From the NCBI GenBank assembly GCA_029204225.1, contig CM055100.1, positions 10,948,769 through 11,012,768 of the forward strand: 64,000 bases of DNA. Reading direction: 5' to 3'. Positions 23,484 to 33,560 of this stretch are shown piece by piece. The notes below the pieces were generated by a model. That model worked only from the letters and a program-made list of their open reading frames with translations, searched no databases and was not told the DNA's origin. This DNA is from Diphasiastrum complanatum. Its lineage: Eukaryota; Streptophyta; Lycopodiopsida; Lycopodiales; Lycopodiaceae. The position numbers and the translations under genes are program-made. Every line of letters starts with the position of its first letter. The stretch's first letter is position 1.

Positions 23484-24072
23484 TTGTGTTTCAGGTTATA
23501 AAAGGATCAGCCATCTTTAACAAGGATTTTGGAGGAGTTACCAATGCTAGAGCATGCTAGATTGATCTCTACTCAAAAATCAACATTTTTGCATGTGTAG
23601 AATTGATCTTTTGTAGGTCAAAACTCAATATAGGGTTATATACTTGATCAATTCTGATTTCACACTTGGATTACTGGAATTAGATGATTTTTGGTGCATT
23701 AGGAAGGTCTCATTGGAGTCTACAAGAAGATATACCAAGTTTCTAGAAATTGCATGTAGAATTTGAAATATTCAATTTTTTGTTATTTTGTCAAAACCCT
23801 AATTTTGATTAGATCTTTAGTTTGTGAGGTTACTGAACTTCATTTGAGTGTATTTGAATCTTAGAAAGTGGCAAGAATCATTAGATTGAGGATAGATCAT
23901 AGGTTGATCAAGGTTTCACTATTCTATGTGTTGATTTTCTAGTTAGAAGTGCTAGAAGAGATTTGAGAGGTTCCATATCTTTGTGATTTCTTTTGGAGTT
24001 CATTTTTTTGACATTCAAGAGAGTGCTTTGCGCATTGGAACAGGTTGAAAGAGAAGATCAGGTCACTTCAAC
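23484..24072 (+). other. Leader of element A
   Basis: 589 bases of AT-rich untranslated sequence between the primer-binding site and the gag start. No internal gene is seen. Confidence 0.6.
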
Positions 24073-25848
24073 ATGGCTACAAGTGGTGGATTTATGTTGG
24101 AGAGCAATGATAGGCTTACCTCAATCAACTATTCTACTTGGAAGGTGAGGATGGAGTCCTTATTGGAGATGAATGAGTTGATGGAGATTGTTGCAGGTGT
24201 GGAGGAGAGACCTCAAGCACCTCAAGATCAAGTGAGGTATGACAAGAGAGCAAAGAAAGCTCTACACATGATTAAGATGAATGTTACCAATGAACTTCTC
24301 AAGGAAGTCGGTAAGTGCACATCATCTTTGGAGGCTTGGGAAGCTTTGAAGAAGCTTTATGAATCCAAGTCTACATCAAGAGTGCATACTCTTAGGAGGC
24401 AAATCTTTCAAAGTTTTCAAAAGAAGGAAGAGAGTACTCATGCTTTTGTTTTGAGGGTTAAGGCATTCAATGATGAGTTAGCATGTATTGATGAAAGCAT
24501 TAAGGAGGTAGAACTTGTTCAAGTTATACTTAATGGCTTGTTGGATGATCATGCTAATCTTGTTCAAAGTTTTGCTATTCAAAAGACTTTGCCAAGTATT
24601 GTGGATTTGCAAGAGATCTTGGTGAATGAGAAGTATAGGCTTCAATCAAGAGGAGGTGGATCTACATCCACATTTCATTGTGAAGAGGAGGCTATGTTCA
24701 TCAAAGGCAAGTTCAAGGGCAAAGGAAAAGGCAAGTGGTCCAAAGGGCAAGATCAAGGTGATACTTCCTCTTTTGGCAAAAAGAAAGATAGGTCTAAGTT
24801 GAAATGCTTTTATTGTGGAATCAAAGGGAATTTTGCAAATGAATGTTTGAAGAAGCAAAGAGATGAAGGTAGCAAGCAAATCAACTTTACTACTAATGAT
24901 GAGGATCTAGGTGGTGGTGATTCTCTTTTGATGTGTTCTTCAAGTCTAATATCAAGTGAAGATGACAAAGATTCATGGTGGATTGATAGTGGAGCTAGTT
25001 CACACATGACTAGTCACAAGGAGTTCTTTACTTCTTTAGTCACTTATGATGGAGCCAAGAAAGCAATTCACATGGCCAATGGTGGTGAGTGTGTGATCGA
25101 AGGTATTAGTTCAATTTCTATTTGTCTCTCTACTAATAGGAAAGCAAGACTTGATGGTATTCTTTACATTCCTTCACTTTCAAAGAATTTGCTAAGTGTT
25201 GGTCAAATGATAAAGAAAGGATACATGGTAAAGTTTGGTGGTGATGCTTGTTTCATTACAAAGGAAGAAATCATGGTTGCTAGGGGCAATAGACAAGGTA
25301 GACTTTTCAGGCTTGATGCTTTTGTTATGGCTAACAAAAAGGATGGAATGAAAAAGGAGATTGGTCTCAACTTTCCAAAGTTACCTTTTAGCATCAATAA
25401 GATTGGTGGATCTTATGCAAAGTCTAACAAGCTTCCTTATGCTAGATCTAGGTCAAGATCTAATATGCTTCTTGGAGAAGTTCATCTTTGTGCTAACTTG
25501 GCTAGTCTTGAGGATAATGATGGTGTTTCAATGGTTCTTCATGGCAAGTGCAAGCATGCAAAAGGTAAGGAAAGAGCTAACTTCATCAATGGTGGTGAAG
25601 GTTCTTCCTTGGAAAAGATTGTTGTTAATGATTTCTTGATCATATGTCAAAAGATGTTTCTAGGTGCATGCATGAAGGAGGTGGTTCTTCTAAATTCTTT
25701 TGTAATGAGTCCAAGAAAGTCATTTTTTCAGCAAGTGGAGTCACATGTCTTCATAAAGAGAGTAGATCAAATGGTTCTATCAAGAGACTTAGTGAGGGAG
25801 ATAGTCACAAGTCAAGAAGAAGAGAAGTATGTGAAGAGTTCAAAGTAG
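24073..25848 (+). CDS. Gag-protease protein of non-autonomous Copia element
   Basis: A 591-codon frame. Gag (retrotran_gag_2/UBN2 type) covers about residues 1-190, from MLESNDRLTSINYSTWKVRM to LVQSFAIQKTLPSI. The zinc knuckle near residue 245 reads CFYCGIKGNFANEC: the metal-binding histidine is asparagine, while the copy at 7.8 kb keeps GHFASEC. The protease motif WWIDSGASSHMT is intact near residue 303. After the protease the chain passes through a worn GAG-pre-integrase segment (KLPYARSRSRS), then about 150 residues with no integrase similarity that I can see. The start matches those of related gag proteins. The protein could form particles and process itself but cannot reverse transcribe or integrate. 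Confidence 0.85.
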   Translation: MATSGGFMLESNDRLTSINYSTWKVRMESLLEMNELMEIVAGVEERPQAPQDQVRYDKRAKKALHMIKMNVTNELLKEVGKCTSSLEAWEALKKLYESKSTSRVHTLRRQIFQSFQKKEESTHAFVLRVKAFNDELACIDESIKEVELVQVILNGLLDDHANLVQSFAIQKTLPSIVDLQEILVNEKYRLQSRGGGSTSTFHCEEEAMFIKGKFKGKGKGKWSKGQDQGDTSSFGKKKDRSKLKCFYCGIKGNFANECLKKQRDEGSKQINFTTNDEDLGGGDSLLMCSSSLISSEDDKDSWWIDSGASSHMTSHKEFFTSLVTYDGAKKAIHMANGGECVIEGISSISICLSTNRKARLDGILYIPSLSKNLLSVGQMIKKGYMVKFGGDACFITKEEIMVARGNRQGRLFRLDAFVMANKKDGMKKEIGLNFPKLPFSINKIGGSYAKSNKLPYARSRSRSNMLLGEVHLCANLASLEDNDGVSMVLHGKCKHAKGKERANFINGGEGSSLEKIVVNDFLIICQKMFLGACMKEVVLLNSFVMSPRKSFFQQVESHVFIKRVDQMVLSRDLVREIVTSQEEEKYVKSSK

Positions 25849-25875
25849 GATGTACTTTGAATGATGTCATTGTGA

Positions 25876-27375
25876 ATGATAGTAAGGAAGAATCATTATC
25901 ATATGAGTCATTACCTTGGAGAAGACTACATGGAGCAAATCGAGAGGCAATTTCTTCAAGGCAAGGGAGATCTCATTAGTGAGCTTATTGAGGTTTGTTA
26001 TGGACTCAAGAGGGCTGGATTTATTAGGTTTGATACTCATATTCACCTACTCTACTTTATGTTGGATGGAAAGTTTGGAATCTATCTTTTGATTTATGAT
26101 GGTGACATTGGTGACATTGTTTTCACTAACCTTTGTGAAAATTTGAGATCAAGCATTGATGAGTTCTTGATGGATATTGATCATATGTTTGAGAGAGAGT
26201 ATTTCCAGAGGTTCAAGTCTGAAGATACTCATATCTTTGATATCTTTGATGATCAAGAGAAAGGTAAGCAAGTGGAAGCGACACACTTTGCTTTACTCAC
26301 ATGTTTTGGAGAATTTTCTTGTGTAGATGATGCTATGCAAGTGGATATTGGTTCTCATGATTTTCATACTGGAAAAGCAAGTAATGGATCTGAAAAACAA
26401 AGTTTGTTCAATGACTTTGATGGTCAAGAGGTTGGTCTCAAAGGGCTTCAACAACACAAAAGGAAAGGTGACAATTTGGAGCTAGTCAAGAGCATCAAAG
26501 GAAGGTTATTTGGCAAAGATGTTATGGATCTGTTTTTGCAGCTTGTTGAGGACTCAAGTAAGGTCAAAGGAACAGCAAGGAAGTTTTGTTCAAGTTTACT
26601 TTACTTGTTCTATCTCATGTTTGAGCTATTTCATGTGGATGTGTGCAAATTGTCAAGACATGGACAAATTAGCTACATTGTCTTGCGATATCTTATTGTT
26701 GGAGTTGTACTAGCATTCTTGGCTGGTTTTTCTAATGAAAATGAGACTAATGGAGGCTCATTATATCACTCATCCATGATCACGTTCTCAAGTGTTGAGC
26801 TACTTGGTGCCAATACTTGGAGATTGTCAATTTTTGGTGAATTCATGGTCATTTTCTTGTGTCAAGTAGACCTTGAAGATGGACTAGTGCAACTGACTTG
26901 GTTTCTGGAGTCATGTGGTGCTGGATTTTCATCATTAATGTACTCATCTACTCGTGGATTTCCAAGGTTTGATGGTTTCTTGTGGCAAGATGGAGATGGA
27001 GGCTCATTCATGGAGTTTTATGGTGGAGACATATCAAGAAAGGACAAAGTTGGAGGACACAAGCAAGCAAATGGTCATCACTCACATTTATTGTTTGGTT
27101 GCTGTAATTTTCCAGAGAGTACAAAGTTTGAAACATGGAGGAATCATTTCATTCACATTCTATTTGGTTCTTCATGTTCTAGTTATATCTTGATGTGCAA
27201 AATTGATGTAAGAAATAGTGAAGCATCCAATTTGGACACTATTCTCTATATCAATTATGAAAGATACTTTAGAACCTTAGAAAGAAGATCTATACTTAGT
27301 ATGGAGATAATTCTAAAGTTGGATCAAAGTTCTATTGTCAAAACTATGCCAAAACTAGTTGAAGAGGGAGTGTGA
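25876..27375 (+). CDS. ORF2 of element A, unknown, with worn reverse-transcriptase relic
   Basis: A 499-codon frame that stays open to the edge of the 3' LTR. Residues about 15-80 (LGEDYMEQ, CYGLKRAG, IYDGDIGDIVFTN) resemble the Copia RT region around YMEQP...LYGLKQA...YVDDIIITG, but the catalytic YVDD has become YDGD. The rest has no family I know. It includes a strongly hydrophobic stretch (SYIVLRYLIVGVVLAFLAGF, near residues 270-290) that could be a membrane segment. Parts of the same frame recur at 55.6-56.5 kb, including SYIVLQYLIVGIVLAFLTGF, so the sequence belongs to the family. It may be a translated accessory protein or merely a long open relic. The ATG choice is uncertain. Confidence 0.45.
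   Translation: MIVRKNHYHMSHYLGEDYMEQIERQFLQGKGDLISELIEVCYGLKRAGFIRFDTHIHLLYFMLDGKFGIYLLIYDGDIGDIVFTNLCENLRSSIDEFLMDIDHMFEREYFQRFKSEDTHIFDIFDDQEKGKQVEATHFALLTCFGEFSCVDDAMQVDIGSHDFHTGKASNGSEKQSLFNDFDGQEVGLKGLQQHKRKGDNLELVKSIKGRLFGKDVMDLFLQLVEDSSKVKGTARKFCSSLLYLFYLMFELFHVDVCKLSRHGQISYIVLRYLIVGVVLAFLAGFSNENETNGGSLYHSSMITFSSVELLGANTWRLSIFGEFMVIFLCQVDLEDGLVQLTWFLESCGAGFSSLMYSSTRGFPRFDGFLWQDGDGGSFMEFYGGDISRKDKVGGHKQANGHHSHLLFGCCNFPESTKFETWRNHFIHILFGSSCSSYILMCKIDVRNSEASNLDTILYINYERYFRTLERRSILSMEIILKLDQSSIVKTMPKLVEEGV
27361..27370 (+). other. Polypurine tract of element A
   Basis: GAAGAGGGAG lies immediately before the 3' LTR start TGTGAGAG. The same tract adjoins the LTR at 55624 on the minus strand. 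Confidence 0.85.
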
Positions 27376-28024
27376 GAGATTTCAACTAGTTTAGTCTAGT
27401 TTAGTCACATTTTGGTAAATTGTCAATAAGAGGCCAAAACTCATTTTAGACTTAGAGATAAACTTTTTAAAGTTATATTAGTTTAAAATACAATCAATAA
27501 ACACTTTTGGAAAGTGTGGGAAAGTTGGTAGTCGAGTTTGAGAGAGATTCAAATTTGAACTTTGGGTACATTGAATCTAGACCCAAAATTGGTAGGGTTA
27601 GCATTTTGGTGGGAAAGCCAAGTGGCCAAAAAGGGTTTGGACCTGTTATAAAAGGATGTAACTCGTGGAGAGAGTCATCTTCTCTCTTCTCTCTCTCATT
27701 TCATCATTATATATGGTTCTCTTTGGGTTCTACTACTCATTGGTGCACTATCTTGGTGTTATCTTGCAATCTTGTGTGTAGAATGCTCATTTATTGCTAT
27801 TTTCGGTTCCACACGTGTGAAATACAGTAGGGTACTGTAATTGTACGGACATCAAACATATTTTATGTTTTGATTCATGTTTGATCAATATCTCTTAGAG
27901 TCTGCATCTCATTTTGTATGTAGATGCTGATTTTTCTACATTGGCAGGATTGTTGGTTTGCTCCTTATTGTAACCAAAGATTTGGGACATGGATTGGATC
28001 TTGAATGATCTGAAATCCTTCACA
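27371..28024 (+). repeat. Family A 3' LTR
   Basis: 654 bases matching 22817-23469. TATAAAAG is at 27647-27654 and CACACGTGTG at 27810-27819. It is followed by the duplicated target ATGGA. Confidence 0.93.
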
Positions 28025-28029
28025 ATGGA

Positions 28030-28553
28030 TAGATTTGAGTGATGTGGCACTCTTCACACATGTGAAGACCTGCTGGATTGTACCAGACTCGTCGATGTAC
28101 TTGATCCATAAAAGGATCATCATTTTGCTATTGAGATTGATGAGACTTTTGCATTCTACGCTTTTGTGAGATTTCTAGTCAATAGAATTGTGATTCTATT
28201 GAATGATTGCTATCAAAAACCTATGTACTTGTTGTTTCAGGTGCAGGCCGTACAGTGGATAGTACTCCACACGTCTGAGGCCGCTCTCACTTGTTTATGA
28301 ATATTTGATCCATTGCTCTTGCTTAAATCTAAGTGTAGTGAATCTAGATCAAGATCTAAAGTCAACTCTATTTTAGTAATTTTGGGACAATCCCAAGTCT
28401 CATTCTTTTCTTTTATGAAATCCTATGCTCAAAATTAAGTTCAATCACACAAACTTGACAAAGACCTATGCTCGAACTTAAGTTTTAGCACATGCTCCTT
28501 TGTTCGAACTTAAGTTCGAACACACAACCATGTACTAGAGAGGATAGAGAGGG
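28030..28553 (+). repeat. Family C 3' LTR, second part, and flank
   Basis: Continues the family C LTR after the element A insertion. It has CCATAAAAGG, a plausible TATA region, near 28105-28115, and a CCGTACAGTGGATAGTACT stretch like that in family B LTRs. The true LTR end is not resolved. Bases 28420-28525 hold repeats of GAACTTAAGTT, including a 22-base perfect palindrome at 28501-28522. Confidence 0.5.
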
Positions 28554-29275
28554 TCATATAGGTTGTACATACCATTTCATTTGAGATCTAGTGGCTAAAA
28601 TGGCCAGAATCTAGTTTTCTAGCTATATGCCATGTGGCATCATTTTATTGGTAGGAAAAGCTATTTCACATGGATAGGAGTGATCTCACACGTGCCAAGG
28701 ACTATGCACCTGTGTCAAAACATCAGTAGTAGGTGAGATCCAACTTGTAGTAGATACTTGTGCAAGTCCCTATAAATTAGGAAAATTGTCTGAAATCAAG
28801 AGAGGTGGCTATAAGTTAGGAAACTTGGTCCATGTGCCATATTGATGATTATTGGTGGATCCTTTGATGAGTAGGCACTCTCACACGTGCCAAATCAGTT
28901 GAGTAAGCATCAGCTCTTGTGTATATATAATGGCTCATTTGGCCATAATTGACATGGAAGCTAAATCTTGGTTTTGGTGCATTTTTTGAGTAATCTCTCC
29001 ATTTGTCTTGCTATTTTATGCATTGATTGGGTTCTTAGCTTAGTATACTTCATACTCGGCCTACTATCCGTACTCTGACAGGTTTTCACATATGTGAAAC
29101 CAGCAAGCTCAAGTTTTGGTCATAAATGATTGTTCTTGTTAGATTTCTTCATCTAGATTTGATCTAAATGCTATCTAATCTTGTGTAGATTGATAGGTTG
29201 ATCTAATTTGACATCCAATCACACTTGTGGATCTGATTCAAATCTATTCTTGGTCCATTTTGCTATAGATTGACA
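28554..29275 (+). repeat. Family D 5' LTR, 5' end missing
   Basis: It ends ATTGACA next to the primer site TGGTATCAGAGCC. TATATATA at 28922-28929 is the likely TATA box. Near 29085-29097 it has TTTTCACATATGTGAAA, a variant of the palindrome seen in other LTRs here. Confidence 0.75.
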
Positions 29276-29288
29276 TGGTATCAGAGCC
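29276..29288 (+). other. Primer-binding site of element D
   Basis: TGGTATCAGAGCC directly follows the LTR. It is complementary to the 3' end of initiator tRNA-Met. Confidence 0.9.
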
Positions 29289-29728
29289 AAGTACAAGTGC
29301 ATTTAAGACATTGATCTAAAACTATTCCCAAATTGGCAAGTTTTTGAAAACAAGCTAATATTGAGGTAGCGAGTTGGAATGGATAGCTAGAACCAAAATA
29401 TTTGTACCAAATCTTGCTGTGGGTTTTAGGTGTACCTTACACACGTGTGGGGCTGTACAGAACCTGTTTTGAACAGTATTTTTTATTTTGGTGCAATTTG
29501 AGCTTCATACACCCAATTTGAGTCAATTTAGTGCATTTTTCAAGCTTTCACTTGTATTGTTTCTATTCCACTGATTTGTTCTTGGTTTAGCTAAATCATA
29601 TAGGTGGATCAAAGCTTGTTTACAGTACATTGAAGTTGATTCTATGTTTTTTTTAGTGTACCTTGAAGTTGAGAGAGATTGAGTGCTATAAACCGAAGAT
29701 TAAGGAGTGAATTTCATTTACACTAATA

Positions 29729-31350
29729 ATGGCATCAATGGGTGGCTTCTTACTTGAAGCTAGTGAAAGGCTTTCATCAACTAATCATGCCATTTGGAAA
29801 ATTTGAATGGAGTCATTATTTGTACTTCATGATTTGTATGACATTGTTCTTGGTGTGAAAGAAGAACCTCAAGTAGCTCAAGAATTCGTAAAGTACAAGA
29901 AGAGATTTAGGTTGTCATTACGTTGCTTGAAAATGAATGTAAGTAATGACTTGTTGAAAGAGATCTCATCTTGTAGCACATCCAAAGAGGCATGGGATTC
30001 ACTAAAATATATTTATGAATCCAAAAATACTTCAAGAATACTTATGATAAGATCTAGTTCAAGCATTTGCTATTCAAGATCAACTTCCTACTATTGAAAA
30101 ACTTCATAGTGTGCTATTTTTTGAGGATAGTAGGATGCTTCATATCAAGAATAGGATTGGTTCTCTTTCTTTGATTGATGGTGATGAGAAAGCTAACTTT
30201 TCTTTGAAAGGCAAGAAGAAGAAGGTTCCATCCAATAAGACCCAAGATGTGGAGGTCGAGAGCAAGGATGGAGCTTCAAGCTCAAAAGGCAAGAGTGAGA
30301 AGGACAAGAAGAAGCTTAAGTGTTTTTTCTATGGTAAGAAAGGACACTTTGCATCCGAGTGTTACAAGAAGAAGAATGCCCAAGAGAAGGACAACCATGG
30401 CAACCTTGTGCTTGAGGAGGAGGATGAATGCAACTTATCTTTGTTGGCTTCCTTAACACAAACATCTAATCACAACACATGGTGGATTGATAGGGGGGCT
30501 AGTTCCCACATGACTCACCAAAATGACTACTTTTCTACCTTACTTTTTTACAATAACTCTAAGAAGTTTATCTTCACTGCAAGTGATCAAGAATGTGAGA
30601 TTGTAGGAATTGGATCCATTCCATTATGTCTTGGATCATCTAAGAAAGTAGATCTAGACAATGCTCTTTATGTACCTTCTATTACAAAGAACTTGTTAAG
30701 TGTTGGTCAACTTATGGATAGTGGATTAGATGTTCATTTCAAGCATGGAGCATGTTCCATCTTGAGAATGATAAATGTTTTGCTAATGGCTTTAAGCAAG
30801 GAAGGTTATTTAAGTTGGAGGCTAATGTGATGGTTGGAAGTGTTAACATGGCAAGGGAGGAGCTCTCTCAAGTGGAGCTATGGCACAAGAGGTTAGGCCA
30901 TCCTAACTACAAAGCTATGGAGACCATGGTGAACAAAGAGCTAGCAATTGGACTTCCCAAAGCCATATCCAAGTGTGGCAAGCTTTGTGAAGCTTTTGGA
31001 CTCTCCAAGTCTCATAAGCAACCTTTCAAGAGATCTTTGACAAGATCTAACTCTCCTCTTGATCTTATTCACTCGGATGTTCACTCTTATTCACATGAAT
31101 CTAATGGTGGAGCTCTTATGTATGTCACTTTTATTGATGATAAATCAAGATACTCTTGGATTTACCTCTTGTCTAAGAAAAGTGTTTTGTTTGAAACCTT
31201 TGTAAAGTTCAAAACTCTTGTAAAAAAGCAACTTAATGCTAGCTTGAAAGTGTTAAGATGTGATAATGGAGGGAAGTACATCTCCAATAGTATGAAAGAG
31301 TTTTGTCAAACTAATGGCATTAGAAGAGAGTTTACTTGCACATACACCAC
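29729..31350 (+). pseudogene. Family D gag-protease-integrase fragment
   Basis: Starts MASMGGFLLEASERLSSTNH and hits a TGA just before 29807. Gag resumes at 29807-30097 and then a deletion joins it near SFAIQDQLPTIEKLH. The zinc knuckle reads CFFYGKKGHFASEC (second cysteine to tyrosine). The protease reads WWIDRGASSHM (serine next to the catalytic aspartate to arginine). GAG-pre-integrase at 30752-31070 has LWHKRLGHPN, and its expected CEACGL reads CEAFGL. The integrase core stops after LRCDNGGKY and RREFTCTYT. The element cannot work by itself. Confidence 0.85.
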
Positions 31351-31356
31351 ATATTA

Positions 31357-32137
31357 TGTTTACACATGTGTGGATCCTACTTCCACGTGTGAATTAAATG
31401 CATTTATCATTTAGATCATATAGGTTGTACATACCATTTCATTTGAGATCTAGTGGCTAAAATGGCCAGAATCTAGTTTTCTAGCTATATGCCATGTGGC
31501 ATCATTTTATTGGTAGGAAAAGCTATTTCACATGGATAGGAGTGATCTCACACTTGCCAAGGACTGCGCACATGTGTCAAAACATCAATAGTAGGTGAGA
31601 TCCAACTTGTAGTAGATACTTGTGCAAGTCCCTATAAATTAGGAAAATTGCCTGAAATCAAGAGAGGTGGCTATAAGTTAGGAAACTTGGTCCATGTGCC
31701 ATATTGATGATTATTGGTGGATCCTTTGATGAGTAGGCACTCTCACACATGCCAAATTAGTTGAGTAAGCATCAGCTCTTGTGTATATATAATGGCTCAT
31801 TTGGCCATAATTGACATGGAAGCTAAATCTTTGTTTTGGTGCATTTTTTGAGTAATCTCTCCATTTGTCTTGCTATTTTATGCATTGATTGGGTTCTTAG
31901 CTTAGTGTACTTCATACTCAGCCTACTGTCCGTACTCTGACAGGGTTTTACACGTGTGAAACTAGCAAGCTCAAGTTTTGGTCATAAATGATTGTTCTTG
32001 TTAGATTTCTTCATCTAGATTTGATCTAAATGTTATCTAATATTGTGTAGATTGATAGGTTGATCTAATCTAACATCCAATCACACTTGTGGATCTGATT
32101 CAGATCTATTCTTGGTCCATTTTGCTGTAAATTGACA
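31357..32137 (+). repeat. Family D 3' LTR
   Basis: Matches the 5' LTR from 31416 on. The 60 bases before that, starting TGTTTACACATGTG, are probably the LTR start missing from the left copy. It ends ATTGACA at 32137 and abuts the RNase H relic of element E. Confidence 0.7.
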
Positions 32138-32577
32138 AAATCTACTGCCGGATTTACATTCTTCCTCAACAATGGTCCAGTTTCTTGGAATAGTCGCAAG
32201 CAATCTTCGATAGCTCTGTCTTCCACTAAATCGGAGTATATCACAGCCTCTCAAGTTACAAAGGAAGCAATTTGGTTGAGGAATTTACTCTCAAATATCG
32301 GTCTGAATTAATATGCTCCGACGGCATTATTTTGTGATAATAAAAGTGCTATCGCTTTATCAGCCAACTCTAGATTTCATTCTAGGAGTAAGCACATTGA
32401 ACTGAAGTATCATTTCATCAAAAGCAAAGTTCTCAACAAAGAGTTCAGATTGTAGTACTGTAGAACACAAAATATGACAACAGATGTTTTTACTAAAGCA
32501 TTAAGTTTGGAGTCACATAGAAGATTATGTGTAGAACTAAGTTTGAAGGTCAAGGCATTCAAGGATTCAGATTAAGG
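32138..32577 (+). pseudogene. Copia family E RNase H relic
   Basis: Reads [70 protein letters not shown] and TTDVFTKAL, with two stops. This is the end of a Copia polyprotein of a different lineage from A-D and resembles the fragment at 1-2010. Everything upstream is missing, replaced by element D. Confidence 0.85.
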
Positions 32578-32582
32578 AGGAG

Positions 32583-33560
32583 TGTTGGATTATTCTTCTT
32601 CTTACCAATCGTCTAATCGGTTTTAATCTTCATCCATTGTTAATCCAGTTATGCGGTTTTTCCCATGTATTTACACAATCTACAGTTTTACAAGTGTTTT
32701 CACACAGTCTGCAAACATACACGGAGTTATGACAGTGTCTCCTTTTTCACCTGTCAAAAATCTCGTTGAAAAATGCAGTGTCTCTTTTTTCACATTTTTC
32801 GCCTGATAGAAATCTCGTGTAAAATCATTGTTGCATTTTTTTGTTTTTTCTAAAGAGCCTCAAATTACTCTGGAAAAGTGTGGGGCAACCCTAAATAGGA
32901 TTTAAAGGCACCTTCTCCTTTTTTGTATTTTTTGCGAAAAACCCAACAGTGTCGCATGTGACTATTTTAGTTCATTTCTACAGAGCTACAGTTTTGGTTC
33001 ATTTATGCAGACAGAACGTTTACGACCAATTTTATCGCTTATCAACAATCAATGACAAGGACCAGATGGATGCCAGCGGATCACCAGCCAACTGGCGATC
33101 GCAATTGACGACCTAATTTCTTAGTATAAATAGCTGTTCATATTCATATAGTTTCAATCATCTGAAAATCAAATTATCAAGATTATCAGAAATATTTGAA
33201 TAGTTAGCTCTCTCTTTCAAGCCTGCGAGCTTGAACACTCTTGAGCATTCTAGCTCACTTCTTAGAGTTGTTTTAGATATTGCTATTGCGCCACTGCTTA
33301 TCAGCATTGCGCTTAATTCATACTTTCATTTTAACCGCTCAGAGATAGCATAGAGTACGCGGCTTCGATCCGCAACTTATTGTACTCATTTACTTTTGTT
33401 TCGTTTTTGAATCAAAACTATCCTTTATTGCGTTTAGCTTCGTCTCAGAATGTATGCGTTTCTGTATTTCTTCGCGACTAACTCGCGAACAATTCGCGAC
33501 TAATTATTTGTCTGATAATTTCCAATGCTTAATTGTTTGGCCACATAATCACTGTAGTAC
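32583..33560 (+). repeat. Probable family E 3' LTR
   Basis: The polypurine tract TTAAGGAGGAG at 32572-32582 precedes TGTTGGATTATTC. TATAAAT near 33125-33131 is a plausible TATA box. The right boundary near 33.5 kb is a guess, because no second LTR copy is present. Confidence 0.55.

Larger units (their letters stand above)
22817..28024 (+). mobile_element. Complete non-autonomous Copia-derived element, family A
   Basis: The element is 5208 bases long, with LTRs of 653 and 654 bases starting TGTGAGAG and ending ACA/CACA. The target-site duplication ATGGA is at 22812-22816 and 28025-28029. The primer-binding site and polypurine tract are both present. It inserted into the 3' LTR of element C. 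The interior encodes gag plus protease, then a second frame without integrase or usable reverse transcriptase. It fits the known class of terminal-repeat elements that keep only GAG. Related copies lie at 5012-9106 and 54891-57102. Confidence 0.93.
28554..32137 (+). mobile_element. Copia family D, internally deleted
   Basis: Two LTR copies, alignable over 722 bases (28554-29275 and 31416-32137), flank a primer-binding site and a gag-protease-integrase start. Pol is cut off in the integrase core and joined directly to the 3' LTR. The left LTR lacks its first bases. No target-site duplication is recognisable. The gag is of the same subfamily as element C, yet the LTRs differ. Confidence 0.75.
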
